Source: Norana najaformis
Lineage: Eukaryota > Annelida > Clitellata > Crassiclitellata > Hormogastridae
Assembly: GCA_964023275.1 (NCBI GenBank)
Contig: OZ029916.1
Coordinates: 21,273,389 to 21,337,388, forward strand
DNA length: 64,000 bases
Reading direction: 5' to 3'
How positions within the stretch are numbered: position 1 is the first letter of the stretch; every line of letters begins with the position of its first letter. A model generated the notes under the pieces. That model saw only the letters and a program-made list of their open reading frames with translations, ran no database searches and was not told the origin of the DNA. The translations under genes were made by a program, and so were the position numbers. This document shows positions 43,746 through 56,757 of the stretch, one piece after another.

Positions 43746-45180
43746 TTCTTGCATACGCATATGTGTATTGTTGTCCATTTGTTTAAGAAGTGCTTTCTGT
43801 TCTCTCCCGTCTCACTTCACTGCATTCTTATAGGCTTGCCGGGTTAGAGTTCGATTGTCTTCTGGGAGTTGGTACGGTTCCTGCAAGCGAGCTGTTATCC
43901 GAGGTTAGCCTGGCCATTTAATCAAAGCAGCTCCTCTAAGACGCATCGACCTCTTCGTCCGCCTTGTCAACTATACGGCTTTCCGTCATTCGGCAATTTT
44001 CGGTTGGGTTCGTTCACGATTTCCTCGAACCCGAGTTCGATGCCCCGACAACAATCTCATGGACTTATTTATTGGTCGGTGTAACCACGTGTTGTGTGCG
44101 CCGAACATCTCGTCTTATTGTCAACAATTGTCGTTGACTCGCCTTGGATGGGTTTTGAAACGTCGACTGCTGTTCCGCCTTGGTCACCACCAGGCCCTGC
44201 TAGGGGGAGGGGCAGCAGGGCCATTTGGCCCGGGTCTCACATGGTAAGGGACCACATCTTATCATACTGCTTTTTGTCCACTTTGAAGTAAGAAAGAAAT
44301 GCTCTTATTCGAAACAAATATTTTCTATGTATGATTGGGTGACTAGCAACAAATCTTTCGGTAATTTATTTTATTATCAATTATTAATATTTATTGTTCC
44401 TTTCTTGTAATCATAATAATTCACAACTGCGATTTAGTAGGCTTATCACGTGCATGCTTCAAGATTGGGGTCTCGTATCCGCAGTGACCCAGGCCTCTCT
44501 GAATCTCTGAAGGGCTCTGGTCACAACCAAATTCATCTGTTAGCATGGACTGCATGGGCGTTCACCTTTAGTAAGCAGTGCCCCCTGCCCTCCCTTCCCC
44601 CTCTATATCCATCTCCCTTTCCCTCTCCCCCTCTATCTCCCAGGATTTTGACTCTGGGCACTTCCGTGACATGCCTGAGCTAGACTTCTCAGACTTAACC
44701 AACTGCCCACCGAGGCTAAAGGCATATAGGAAAAGGCGCTATAGAAACATCAAAATACAAACATGCGTTCTTTGGCTTTGTGGTGTTCATAAACGTGCAG
44801 TATAAATGTTCAATGCACGCGTTCTTTAGAAATATGAAACTAAATACATTTTCCAATTAAAGCGTTTCTTAATATTTATGGACGGTTACACCAGAATGGC
44901 ATTGGCCTAGTAATTTATGTATGCAGGTGAGGATAGATTTCCATGCTTCAGTAACTTTAAGTGTTACAAAAATGTCGTGGTGCTATACTGCAGCTTAGTA
45001 GTGCATTGTACAGCTAGGCCGAGAAAGTGCATGGGATGCACAGCGTAAGCCCAGTGATTGGTATGGGATACAATGTTTTTACTTTTAGAATTATATTTAT
45101 ATACGAGTTATAAGCTATGACCTTTGACACTTGGCTTGCTCCATCTGAGTCGGTTTTAGTCGATGTCAGTTACTGTATTG
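43746..45180. other. No gene seen
   Basis: A pyrimidine-rich patch lies near 44575-44640 and a short repeat end (AAAAGGCGCTATAGAAAC) near 44731. Nothing else recognised. Confidence 0.35.
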
Positions 45181-45380
45181 CATAACAGCGACATAAGCTG
45201 CATAACAGCGACATAATCTGCATAACAGCGACATAATCTGCGTAACAGCGACATAATCTGCATAACAGCGACATAATCTGCATAACAGCGACATAATCTG
45301 CATAACAGCGACATAGTCTGCATAACAGCGATATAATCTGCATAACAGCGACAAAGTCTGCATAACAGCGACATAATCTG
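45181..45380. repeat. 20-bp tandem repeat x 10
   Basis: Ten head-to-tail units of CATAACAGCGACATAATCTG with at most two substitutions per unit (e.g. CGTAACAG at 45241; ACAAAGTCTG at 45351). The unit length is not a multiple of three and no minus-strand frame contains a stop, so all three minus frames stay open through it. Confidence 0.97.
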
Positions 45381-47270
45381 CGTACATTTGCCAAGATGTA
45401 ATGTAGTGCATTGTAAATCTCCAAAATTTCTCGGCGTCACATAAAGACAGCATTAGGGAGGCTAGCATATTCACTCACTCACGTATTGTAAATACCAATT
45501 GTTTTTCTAAAGTACCTCTAAAGATTATGTAGCGCTATCTATCTAAGTCGCATGTTACACTACAATAACTTGCATGATTATTATACCTGTGCAGGTACAG
45601 GTAGCCTAGATAGTCATCATTTTAGGATCTAAGAAGAGCAGTGGAAATTTCGTTAAAATAAAAGATTGGCTGCCTTCGTATCCCATAGTGGCTGCTGGAG
45701 TCAGTCTCAGCACCCGACACTTGATGGGCCTCTGCTGCCTCCCGCCCCCGACTCTAGGCCTATTCTAGGCTGCTCAAATCTGTTAACACGTCTAATATCC
45801 ACACCGCAGACATGCACACACATACTCACGTTCACGCATGTATTTCACAGCAGCTAATTAAGCGTAAATTGGATGTGCCGTCCACAAGTTAGAAATACAC
45901 GTCTATATATATGTGTGTCTATATTAATATATGGCAGGAGTATAGATCACAAGGTCTGCGTCCAGCTGTTGGCTGTAATTGTCATGTAACGCATCTGGGG
46001 CTGACTACTGCTGTAGTGAATTCCGCAGTAGGCAGAGAGGGAGCAGGGAGAGGAGAGGGAGAAGAAAGAGGAGAGGGTGAGTAGGAAAGGGAGAGAAAGA
46101 AATGGTGGGAGCCGTATAGAAGAGGATGAGTGGGGTCGACAACCGCATGAAAATGTGTTGACAGGCATGAACACTTTAATGTCCATGTAGGCTTTGGTGT
46201 GCACCTCAAATGCACATCCATGCAAGCATACATGCACACATATTAGCCTATGCACGTCAACAAAGTCAACAACTGACGCTATATAAATGATCTGGTGTTG
46301 TGCTTTAAGTGGGCGCTTTGTCGCAACTGAAGTCCAGTCGTCAACCGAAAAGTAAGTGACACTGAAACAGAACTAAACACTCAAACTGGCTCACATTCTG
46401 AGATTATTTGAAGGCCACACTGGCATTTACACCTAAACCTCGGTTCAGAGTAAGAATCATGGCATCGGATTCGGGCTAAAAGATGTGCGCTCAAGTTAAA
46501 GTTGACCGAGTTCAGGTTAAAGGTTATGCATATATTTTATATTAAGGGTCATGGGTTAAAATTTTATGGTTAAGGGTTCACATGAAAGGTTTAAGTTTCA
46601 GATTAGAGGTCTTCGGTTAATTCTTCTGCCTGTGGGGATATGCAGATGCCGCCTTTCCCGTTCAACCACATCGTTCCATCACCTGTTTTGAACCTTCCTC
46701 TTGAAGCGATCTTCTGCTTCACACACATACTGTTGCATTTCTCTCTGTTCAGCAACAGTTTTCAGAATGCATTAAAACGCACTTGTTTAGATCTGTTATA
46801 TATATATCATGCGTGCAGCGCTTTTGTGCGGTACTGAAAAGGCACTGAATTATTGTTTTCATGCAAACATACATACAGGCAAACATTATATATCGACTAT
46901 ATGAGACTAGAGAATTACATATGATTTCCCGTAGATTTTGCGCGAATTTCATTCATGCCAAGTGAATTGACCTGGAAATTTTCCAACTCTTGGAGCTTCG
47001 AAGAGCTGTTGATAACGCAAGGGAATTGGCAGCGATTGCCATAATTATGTTAACGTTTCTAGTTAGTGACCGCAGCTGTTAGTGGCGATCACTGGATGAC
47101 TCCAACAGCCAGATCTTCGTTAATGAATTCCATGGAATTAATACCAGTGGTAGGTGTTTGCTCGATGGATTTTCTAGTCGTGGTACCATGGAACAGCTGC
47201 TTATCGATTCAACCGATAACCACAAATGCTGTTACTTCAGCTGTTGCTGCTTGTGGCAATCTAGTCGCTG
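45381..47270. other. No gene seen; GGTTAA-rich patch
   Basis: Around 46490-46620 the motif (A)GGTTAA/GGGTTA recurs irregularly. No coding sequence recognised. Confidence 0.35.
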
Positions 47271-47274
47271 TTGA

Positions 47275-47335
47275 TAATGATGACGATGATGATAATGATG
47301 ATGATAATGATGATGATGATGATGATGATGATAGC
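47275..47335. repeat. (GAT)n microsatellite
   Basis: GATGATGATAATGATGATG-type run, producing a spurious poly-Asp frame. Confidence 0.9.
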
Positions 47336-48565
47336 GCTGATGATGAGCTTGCACGTGTAAACGTTAATCCGGGGAAGCTCAGTCTTTATAAGCTAATGGA
47401 AAGTCTTTACTTCTCGAAACGATTTCTAAACTCAAATTAGAAACTCTTCCTCCATGCATGCAAAGCACATTAACCCTCGTTCAAAGGGTTTATTGCTCGC
47501 CCTGACCTCAAAGCGACTGCCTTTCAACTAAGGCGCACATACCGTTTGCAGTCTTCCAGCAACGGGGACATGCTCTCGATGCTTAGTATGACTGCACTGC
47601 GCTTCGAACCTCGAACGCAGAAGCGGAAGGCCAGCGCTTTATCACACAACAAACACGCTCCGTGCATTCTGCTTCAAACACAACACACAGAAACTTTAAA
47701 CGATATGATTGCGCAATGCCATTTCAGAGTTCGTTAAAACGCCATTCTAGTGAATGGCTTTTTAACGAACTATGAAATCGTATATCTCCTGCGTAATTTC
47801 ATATTGATCAAAGTTAACTTGACAGCTCAGAAGCAGAGCTATATATTTAATCATTTCGAAGTAGTTAATACATCAACACTGCATGCGAACAGACGGAGCT
47901 TTCGCGTAAGCCGACGATACTACAGTTCGTATAGTTTTGCACTTCACAGCGTTTATTTTGCTTTTAACGGATAACTAGAAAGCACCTTCATGTGCCGGCA
48001 GGTGAAAAAGTCAAACAGTGCGATATTGCGAGTAAATGCTTGCATGTGATCTTGTGTAAGATTTCGGTAAGGGTCATATTATGCATCTTGTCTATTTAAT
48101 AATATTCGCTATTCATCGTAACCTTTCTAAACGTTAAGCGCAAAGCACCAGCTTATTCAAGAACGCTGCGTCAAGTCAGTGGATTTGTCCAAAGATGCCA
48201 AGGACCAAGTCCGGTTGCCAGAAGACCAGAAAGAGAGAAGGGGGAAGGAAATGTTAGGGTGGGTTGTGTTTAAGCAACGGCAGAATTTCAATTCAGCTGT
48301 TCTGTGAAAATAAAAGCACGTGTGAATGCGAACTGTGATATAGAAGAATTAGAAGAAGTTTTCAGCCGGTTGCTTTAAGAGAATTCAGGCAGAGGAAACT
48401 GGCTCATGTAGCCCTATAGGCCTACAATCGACATTAACTCACCATGATAGTCAGTATATTTAGAACTATGTAATATATGCAGCCTTTACAGTACGTTACC
48501 TCTGTTCCCATCAACCACATCCAGTGGATGTTATCCATACGAATCGGTGTAAGATCAGAGACAGC
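47336..48565. other. No gene seen
   Basis: No coding, RNA or repeat signature recognised. Confidence 0.35.
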
Positions 48566-48850
48566 GACAGGCATATATATATATAAAGAGAGAGAGGAGG
48601 AGGAGGAGGAGGAGGAGGGAAGAAGATGCTGATGATGACAATCATGATGATGATGGTGATGATCATAGTGGTGATGATGATCATAGTGGTGATGATTATA
48701 GTGGAGATGATGATCATAGTGGTGATGATGATCATGGTGGTGATGGTAATCATGACGGTAGGCAAGAATCGGAGGGGCAGGGATAGAAGAAGGTGGAAGA
48801 GGAGGAGAAGGAGGAGGAGGAGGAGGAGGAGGGAGAAGAGTAGGGTAGGA
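48565..48850. repeat. Compound simple-sequence region
   Basis: Consecutive TA, GA, GGA, GATGAT/GTGATGATCATA and GGA tracts. Confidence 0.9.
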
Positions 48851-50150
48851 AGAGGATCAATAGAAGGTGAGAACGGAAGGGGTATGTAAGAGGATGTGGT
48901 GGATGGATGTGGGGGGTGAAGATGCGCGTGGCTTCAGTCCATCAGCGTCAAATGTCAGCAGTTATAAGACGTCGACAGACGAAGCTAACCAAATGATTGA
49001 TGACTGAGGCGCAGCGAGTGACTCCACCTATATCAAACACCGACCATCAGATCGCAATAATCCACCGAAGCGACCCTCCACTACTTCCTGCGGAGACAAT
49101 GCTCCATCTCTCGCTCTCCCTCCGGCTCCAAGAACACGAATGCTTCCTCCCTCCCTCTCTCCCTCTCTCCCTCCTTCCCTCCTGCCCTCTAACATACATA
49201 TATACAAATTAGAAGGATGGAATGTTATATATATATAAGTTAACACTGTATGCATACTTTTGCTATATATTCACCGTCTACCGGCTGTGCGCTTTTGCTG
49301 TGTCTACTCGTTCTAAACTAATATAATCCGAGGGGCCGAGATTCTGCTCTGAAGTGCATTGGCTGCGTCTAAATTGGCTTGCTTGTATTCTAATATACGA
49401 ACGAGATAAATCTTTTCGCTATCGTCTACGACTAAGTGGATCAGATATCAAATCAAAATATCGCTAGCCCTGCAACAGAATACATGCTTCAGTGCAGAGG
49501 CGCCGTTCTGCACTCGGGTATCCACGCTGTGCATGTTCGTTTCTGCGAGTGTTCGTACCTGTATATGTGTGTGTGTTTGTACGTGTGTGCGTGTGTGTAT
49601 TAGTCGCGATGAGCAGTTCTGAATGCATCAGCGTTTCTAAGAGGCTCTTATCGTGGCGCTATATAATTGTTTTCAGCCCAGACTTCATCATTCGAACCGG
49701 AGACCATGGAGACCGACCAAAGAGATATTTTTAGTAGCCGTAACCGAAACAAGAGCCGAACTAACGTTGTGGTTTCGATCGTAACTGAAACGGAATCTTA
49801 CACACAACCAGATTGACCGATTGATGCTAATGTCAAAACACAGCTGGGTATTTAAAGGCCGTTGGGGAGGCATTGTGTGCCAAAGTACTTCCCATCCATA
49901 AACTGGAACTTCTGTAGTTACTAAAAATCTAAATATTTCATCTGTGCTGCCACAAATACACTAGCCTGTGCCGATATGTCAAATGTTATTCATGTGTTTC
50001 AGTCTTAATGCATTCATCAACAAACACGAAATAGCGATTTTGTGACAACTATAGTCTAAGCCGTTTCAAATGATGTCGAAGCCAAAATCCTCTTACTACA
50101 AAAACTGCAAAACTCAGTTTTCGATTTGAATCTGATTTTCACTGCACAGA
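48851..50150. other. No gene seen
   Basis: A CCCTCTCTCC-rich patch near 49145-49190 and a GT-rich patch near 49562-49600. No coding sequence recognised. Confidence 0.35.
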
Positions 50151-50204
50151 AAAACCAGTCAATAACATAGTAGCAGTAAAACCAGTCAATAACATAGTAG
50201 CAGT
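50151..50204. repeat. 27-bp tandem duplication
   Basis: Two identical adjacent 27-base units, each starting AAAACCAGTCAATAACATAG. Confidence 0.93.
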
Positions 50205-51900
50205 AAAACAATGCAAAGGATAGGCCTACAGATGGAAGCAAAGGCTTTTGTTTGGCCATCACCGTTTTTTCTTTATCAACAGGAGTCACATTCACACAAA
50301 CTAATCAGTTAATAGCAATTAACTTGAGCCTTATTAATTACGCTTAACTATGCAAATACAACGATAAAGATAACAACATAAACACAGAGGAAAATGAGTT
50401 TGATCAGGTAAAACAAAATATGAAGAAGAAAACATATACTGTAGAACATTTGCAAGCGAAATCAACTAATTAAACAAGTAAGCTGCACAACTGTCTTTTA
50501 AAAGCAAGAAGTCCCTCAGTTTACTTTTGCTAAGGATAACTGTTGCTTTCATTTAAATCAATTCTGGCAGTGAGTTTCAGGAACAGAGTCGTAAACGTTA
50601 TACAAGCTTTGATGAGTTTAGATTGTTTTGACATTTGATACACAAGAAAGTAATTTACGTTACTTTTCTGGGTAACGTATAGCAACATAAATTACTTTCC
50701 TACTGCGAATTTCACAGTCATTTTCATGTTACTTTTTTCTCGCAGTAGCATAGATGGTGCTAGGAGTACTAGCATAGCATACTGCTTCGTCGGTATTCTT
50801 GGACGGGCTTTCGCCAACCCATAAGGCCAAACCGAATATAGACGGTTGTGCAGTGGAACCAATGGAGGTTATAAAAGGAAGGCCAGAGGATATACCCCAA
50901 TTATGGGTCACTTTTTTAGGACAAGCATCTTTACCTGGGAGCCTAGAAGGGGCCACGTCCCAAAATGAACATTCCTCAGAGGTATATTCCAAAAATTTAA
51001 AAACCACTTTTGCCATTGGAATATGGCTAACATAGAAATATGGCTCATTGTGAGTGTGGAAAAGAGGTGAAAAGTGCAATGCAAATCAGGAAAACGGCAA
51101 GAATATTGTAAACAGTTGAAGTGTAGTTAGTCATCAAAGATCACCAGCGATTCTAAGAAATCTGTACCGACAACATATGGAAATAAAGGTGGGCTTCAAA
51201 AGGTCCATGACTAAAAAAGGACCTCAGAATTCTTTTGGGGAAATGTAAACAGACTTTATTCCTTCAAAGTCGTGAAAGTCTCAAGGATTAAAAAAGGTCG
51301 TAAAATGAATTTTTGCAAGCAGTTGTGTCTCCCTTGGAAGCTGTTGGCTCCTTCTTGCTCCCCCACCAGTTCGGATAACCCTGCAGCGAGACCAGTGATT
51401 GGAATAGGCTTAAAGTTGCAACAAATATCATATGGGTATACGCAGTAGGCACAAATAATTTATTCATAAGAGGGTTTATTCGAACGCCCAAATTGTCCAT
51501 TTGCATGTATTAAGATATTGCCCTTGAAGGCACAGTCATTGCAACACCTGAAGAACTGGACAAAATTTTATTCTAAATACAAATGCAATTGTAACTTTTA
51601 CAGAAGGTCATACACCTCGACAATGAATTAAGGCGTTAATACAACACGCATCACGAGACCTTCATAGAAACTGTGGTTAAATTCAAAAAGGCTACAGATG
51701 GTTGCATTTTGTTGGGCCCTAATGTTAGTTCGGTCTGTAACTAGTTTGAGTAATATTGTGGCGGGCTGGCCACAAGGATTAATGTATAGGATTTATAAGT
51801 ACTAATTTTATTTGAATAATGCCAAAGTTTCAGACTTAGGATGTTCCATTCGCTTTAGTTTAATTTTTAGTATTTTAATCATTTATAATTATATTTGATT
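50205..51900. other. No gene established
   Basis: Both strands are open over 50729-51079 (116 codons minus, 78 codons plus). I recognise neither product. Confidence 0.3.
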
Positions 51901-53460
51901 TAATATAATTCATGCCCTATTTCATTTCATCACCCCATTCCCGTTGTCCAATAATTGCGGACGCTCGATCGATGCGATGCCGGCGTCGTTTCAAGCTTAA
52001 GGCACCCTTAAAGCAATCTAACGCTCTTATTAATAGTTTTCTTACGTGCAAAATACCATGGGAAGCGGTCTTCTGCACGATAGCTATTATATCCCTATCA
52101 GATATTGCGGAAATCAAAGAAAGCGTCGTCCTAGTCTCACCATGAGAAACATACATAGTAAAGGGCGGTTGAATTAGGGCTGTCACTCCGTTCGCCGCTC
52201 TAGACATAGAGCGGCGAAACCTGTGTTCCACATGTAGATGAATCAAAGCAAATTTGGCATCGTTTGGTAGCGATATATTCAGTGCATTATGTACTAGGCG
52301 AACATATAACGCATACAAAAGTCAAAGCTCGTATTTGGAGTAGATGGTATGTATATTCGGACAAGAGGATGTCTGAAAAAACTATCAGTGCGCTCCCACA
52401 AAGCTGGCTGGTCCTTCCGGCTGGCTTCGTTGATCCGACAGGGTTCGGGCCCACCCTGTTGTAAGATCGCGAGATGGTCTAACTCCTTAAAGTTGGAAGA
52501 TAGAGGTTGTGTGACATTCGGGGAAGTCCCGTTTCTGATAAATGAATAACAGGTCTGTATACAACATAGGGTAATTCGATGAAAGCTAGCCTTACCAGTT
52601 GTTTCGAAAAACTAGTCTGTCTAATCGCTGGTGAAAGACAGACTGGTCTATGCGCTCCGGGGAAAGTCATAGATGAAATATTTGCTGCCCGATTCAGAAG
52701 CTGGCTCAGTAGGATCCGATTTCAGGGTTTGGGCCCACCCTGCTGCGAGAGACGGAATGATTCTTGATAGCGAGACGATAAGAGGTTGTGCGATACTCGG
52801 GGAAGGACATGCCCGCATTACTCCTTGTCGAAATTACCAATATCTTTCGAAGTAGTTTTATTAACTGTGTTAGTTGAGAACTGCCAACATAGAATCCCGT
52901 TGCGGGAACTTACTCCGTAAATTGTGTTGCAAGACACATAGACGTGTGAGGCCTGGACTCCTACCCACGGAAATGGAGCGAGAGACGTGTGATAGTGGGA
53001 CGATGAGTCGCCCGATATGCACATGCATAGAACGGAAAGGCGCAGAGACCTGTCATAAGACTTCCCTATCCCCGGAACTAAGAGAACGGCTGGTGTCTGA
53101 GGTTAATGGCGGTAGTTCCACAGCTACATGATTTGAAATGATGGTTTCGAGAAAGCCCGTAGTAAAGCAGGCGCACACAAAGGGAACGACTATTGCCGGT
53201 AAAAGAACGAATCCTGTTCTGAGAAAAGGCCATCCTCGGGACGTTGCCCATCCAACGACTGCGGAAGAGGCAGAGTCGGATCCCGAGACAGAGCTTTACA
53301 GTGTTGCCTCTGCTAAGGAAGCGGCCAATTATGAACTCTCCTTGGAGAAAACGGACACGATGGGCTATTTTACGTCGAGAGTATAGAAGGGGCAGTAATA
53401 CGGGTGGTTCAGGGCGTAAATGGCGCTGGAGTCAATTCCACCCCTCAAAGTTATGAACAG
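51900..53460. other. Unrecognised GC-richer block with a ~280-bp diverged internal duplication
   Basis: Segments near 52425-52535 and 52705-52810 resemble each other (GGGTT(C/T)GGGCCCACCCTG, then AGAGGTTGTG and CTCGGGGAAG/TTCGGGGAAG), offset by ~280 bases. A perfect 12-bp stem with a 4-base loop lies at 52191-52218. Several frames of 60-133 codons are open on both strands but none matches a family I know. It may be an old mobile element. Confidence 0.35.
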
Positions 53461-53504
53461 ACTGCGACCGCCACAATATTAGTATCAATGAATCGAGTAT
53501 TTGC

Positions 53505-53880
53505 AATCGTAAGCTCGAGTTTTCTACAGTGCCCAACGAAATCTAAGTCGCGAGAACCACAGGCGCTCAGTCAAAACAAAATCGATAGCCAGGAAGGCTT
53601 TAGTTCGAGGTCAAGATCCAATAGTCAGGCAGGCAGACAGTCAGACGGCTATGGTGGATGGTGTTTGGAACTGAACCGGAAACTGAGATAAGTGGAAAAG
53701 GAAGCATCATGACAGGATTCGTGGAAGAGGAATGTTTTCAGTTTTGAGTTAAAGACCTGGGCAGAGATTGCAAGAGATTAAGTATTGGTGAGTTCGTATA
53801 ATTGGTCCGATAATTGTAATTCTGATGAGAGTTTATTCCAGAGGGGTGGGACAGCTATGACAAACTGGCTGCGGTAGGCC
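53505..53880 (+). mobile_element. SINE-A family copy plus associated repeat
   Basis: 53505-53690 carries all SINE-A landmarks (TTTCTACAGTGCCCAACG, CAGGCGCTCAGTCAAAAC, GGTCAAGATCCAATAGTCAG, GGTGTTTGG). The following sequence to about 53880 (TTTTCAGTTTTGAGTTAAAG; AGTTTATTCCAGAGGGGTGG) resembles the repeat body at 11400-11550, so the full element may be longer than ~190 bp. Confidence 0.65.
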
Positions 53881-55178
53881 TAATATCCTTTTCTATAATC
53901 AAATTGTCATAAACCATTCGACACATGTCACCAAACAAGTGAAGCTTCCTTGCGACCAAAATTACCATTAGTATGTGTCTCTTTCAGCAACAGCTCTTCT
54001 CCGGATGTCACTGTGTTCTCATCCTGTTTCTGCCCTGTTATCGCATGCTTAGAATCCTCGATCTGCTGTCCAGACAACTCGTACATATGTTTGATTTGAT
54101 CCTACTTTTTAGGTTCGCGTTAATTTAAGAGATCAGGTTTCTAAGAGTTAATTCATAATTTGTGACAAAGACCTTTTCTTTTATGCTTGTATGTGTGTGT
54201 ATGCATATGTATGTGTAGGCCTATGTATGTTAACAGACCGACTGCATCTGAGGAATGTTCCGTTTGTGGAGATCAAACAAGAGGCGTAAACACTTTCACC
54301 AGCGTTGTTCCATGAAGAAATATCTTCCCAGGCACGCACCTTAAAAGTGCCGCTGAAATCCGTTTTATGCTGACACTTTCTAAAACTTACATTAAAACAA
54401 CACCGTAACACGATTAGGCCTATGGGATTTAAACATTAAAAGCACAGATTAAAGGCCCTGTTCCACCTTTCTCTCACTTAAGTCCGCTTCCGACAAGGAT
54501 GCCTGCTTCCCATTAATGCACATGGCGAACACCTGTCTAAATTGCATGTGCGGGCGGGTTAGCTCTTAGCAAGGGTACTGTGCCACCTGTCTTGGGAGGG
54601 AACTTCAGCTGCAAGTAAGGATAATGCATTACGTGCCTCCTGGGCGTGTGTGCGTTTGTACCACAGATTATAGGCTGAATCTTCACTGAAGATAAATCTT
54701 TCCATATTTTGTTTCCTTGAAGCATTAGAGGCCAAATGCACTTCACTCTCTGTCTGTATGCGTATGTTTGTGCATGCGCATGCGTGTCCGTACTTCGTCC
54801 GTCTGTCTGTCTTGTTTGTGTTTTTGTTTGTATGTCTGTTTCACGAGCTTTCACATGCATGCACGAATTAAAGCTCAGGAGCCCTGAACACACGTGGACT
54901 GACCACTCACACAACGCATACATCCCTACGGGCAAAACTAGGTCAACAATCTGATTGGGCCATTGTTATCATAAGTAAGCGAAGATGCAGGCCTACACAG
55001 CTGAACGAAACATGAGCAAAGCATTGATTGGACTCAACAAACGGAGATCATTCTTTTCACGCCCAACGCCACCAAATGACTGGCGTCAGGAATGATGATG
55101 ATTATGATGATGATGTTGTTGTTGATGATAATGGTGAAGATGATAACGACGATGGTGTTGATGTGCATCGTGAGGCTG
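53881..55178. other. No gene seen
   Basis: TATG/TGTG-rich patch near 54183-54235 and a GATGAT tract near 55094-55140. No coding sequence recognised. Confidence 0.35.
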
Positions 55179-55539
55179 ATGATATATCAGATATGTACAC
55201 TGTGTCAGGAAAAATTCCAAGGCTTTACGGTAAATATGAAAATAATTAGTAAACATTAATCGATTTTTAAAATTCCAAAAACAGTTTAATCCTGAAATAT
55301 TATTTGCACTATAATTGTTGTTTTGGCGTAAAAATTTTATAACAATTTTGTCTTCCTCGCTGAACGCCATTTTTCTAGCAACTTTCTTTACAAAATATAA
55401 AATTCAAATACGTCATTGTGACGTAATTTTAAACGGGGGCCGTTAATAAATTACAAAGAATTTTGTTGGTAATTATATATTTCAGGATTAAACTGTTTTT
55501 GGAATTTTAAAAATCGATTAATGATATATCAGATATGTA
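55179..55539. mobile_element. 47-bp perfect inverted repeat inside 19-bp direct repeats
   Basis: Left arm 55254-55300 (starts CATTAATCGATTTTTAAAAT) and right arm 55477-55523 are exact inverted copies, 176 bases apart. The interval is bracketed by direct repeats ATGATATATCAGATATGTA at 55179-55197 and 55521-55539. The layout suggests a foldback/MITE-like element or an insertion-derived structure; no transposase is present. Confidence 0.75.
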
Positions 55540-56757
55540 TATTGTAAAAGTGGATCTATGCAAATCCACCTACAGGGAATTAATAGTTATCCTTAACTAA
55601 CATAATGTAGTATAATAAGCTTAGCTTTAGTAATTCTAATCGCAAATTTATATAGCGTCACCTCATGAGAAACTCGTCAGAGGCGCTCCTACCTGACAAC
55701 TTAAGACCATGATCGAAAAAAATACTTTTTAGCGTTGATAAAACAGAGACAGAGAAAGGTCATGGGGAGCTCACGTAACAGGTTGCTCGGAATCTGCTCC
55801 AGAGAGAAGGACCGCCCACAGCGAAGCTTCTACGCTGGAAACTAGAAGTTCGAGCCGGCGTGACAACCAGGTCACCTTGCGCGGCAGAGTGAAGGAATCT
55901 GGGGCCAGGAATGGATCAGACCGTTTGAGTAGTTTGGCTGTGTTCAAGCTGTAGGGAGCTTTGGCCCTCATTAGCCGTAAGAGCCATTAGCCATCATCGA
56001 CCGTTTGAGTCATTAGCCATCAATAGCCATCAGTGGCCATTCGTACCCATCGGTCAGAAGAGGATCCTCGACAGGGAAAGATTGGACAGCTGACTGTAAA
56101 CATAAAATAAATTCCTCCTCCTGTCGCCGGAGGGCGTCGACATATTTATCGACTGGCATTCTGAAATGATTCATATGGCGGTCGATTGTGAGCGTGGGAT
56201 CTGTTATAGGAAAACGAGGCGTTCCTTTCCTCGTCAGTTTTCCAAGTATAGAAATTATGTTTAATCAACTAGGCTAGAGCTTAGAGATCGGAAACTAAGT
56301 TAGGGCCTATGCCTCAATTACCTCAGGGTTGCACAAATCGACACCAACTTTTTGTATATACAGTATATGTATATATATATATATATTAGGCAAAAGCTTT
56401 TAAATAGGCTTGTTTGCCTAATGCTGTAGCCTACAGTTAATGTAATTTTACGTATAATAAACATTTTAAAAGCACATCACAGTGTACCTGGGAAGGTTTT
56501 GCCTATGCCCATAAGTCTCCGAAGAATATATTTTGCGTAATCTAGCAAACTGCTAATTAAGACAGCAAAACTGTTTAAACATCTTCACCATCATTATCAC
56601 TATCACTGCCACCATCAGCATCGTCACTACCAGCATATCCTCATCGTTGTTATTTATTATTACTGTCGTCGTCGTCATCATCATCGACTCCCGATGCCAG
56701 CAGCTTCGCACTATTGTGTGTGAATGAATTTACACCAGAAAAATTATACGTCTATGC
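55540..56757. other. No gene seen; short-repeat copy near 55645
   Basis: AAATTTATATAGCGTCACCT at about 55645 belongs to the 11331-type repeat. TA run near 56366-56386 and an ATC/CACCATC tract near 56585-56690. An open minus frame 55771-55971 was not recognised. Confidence 0.35.

Noticed and set aside
45181-45380. CRISPR-like array
   Set aside because: The 20-bp units are directly adjacent with no unique spacers, and the genome is eukaryotic; this is a minisatellite.
46490-46620. Interstitial telomeric repeats
   Set aside because: GGTTAA/GGGTTA motifs are irregular and not in TTAGGG register.
47066-47440. 124-codon Asp-rich protein on the + strand
   Set aside because: Its core is a GAT microsatellite and the flanks have no family resemblance or splice sites.
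55771-55971. Minus frame with 'KRSDPFLAPDSFTLPRK' as a C2 domain
   Set aside because: Similarity to the SMURF-type C2 start is limited to a few residues and does not continue.
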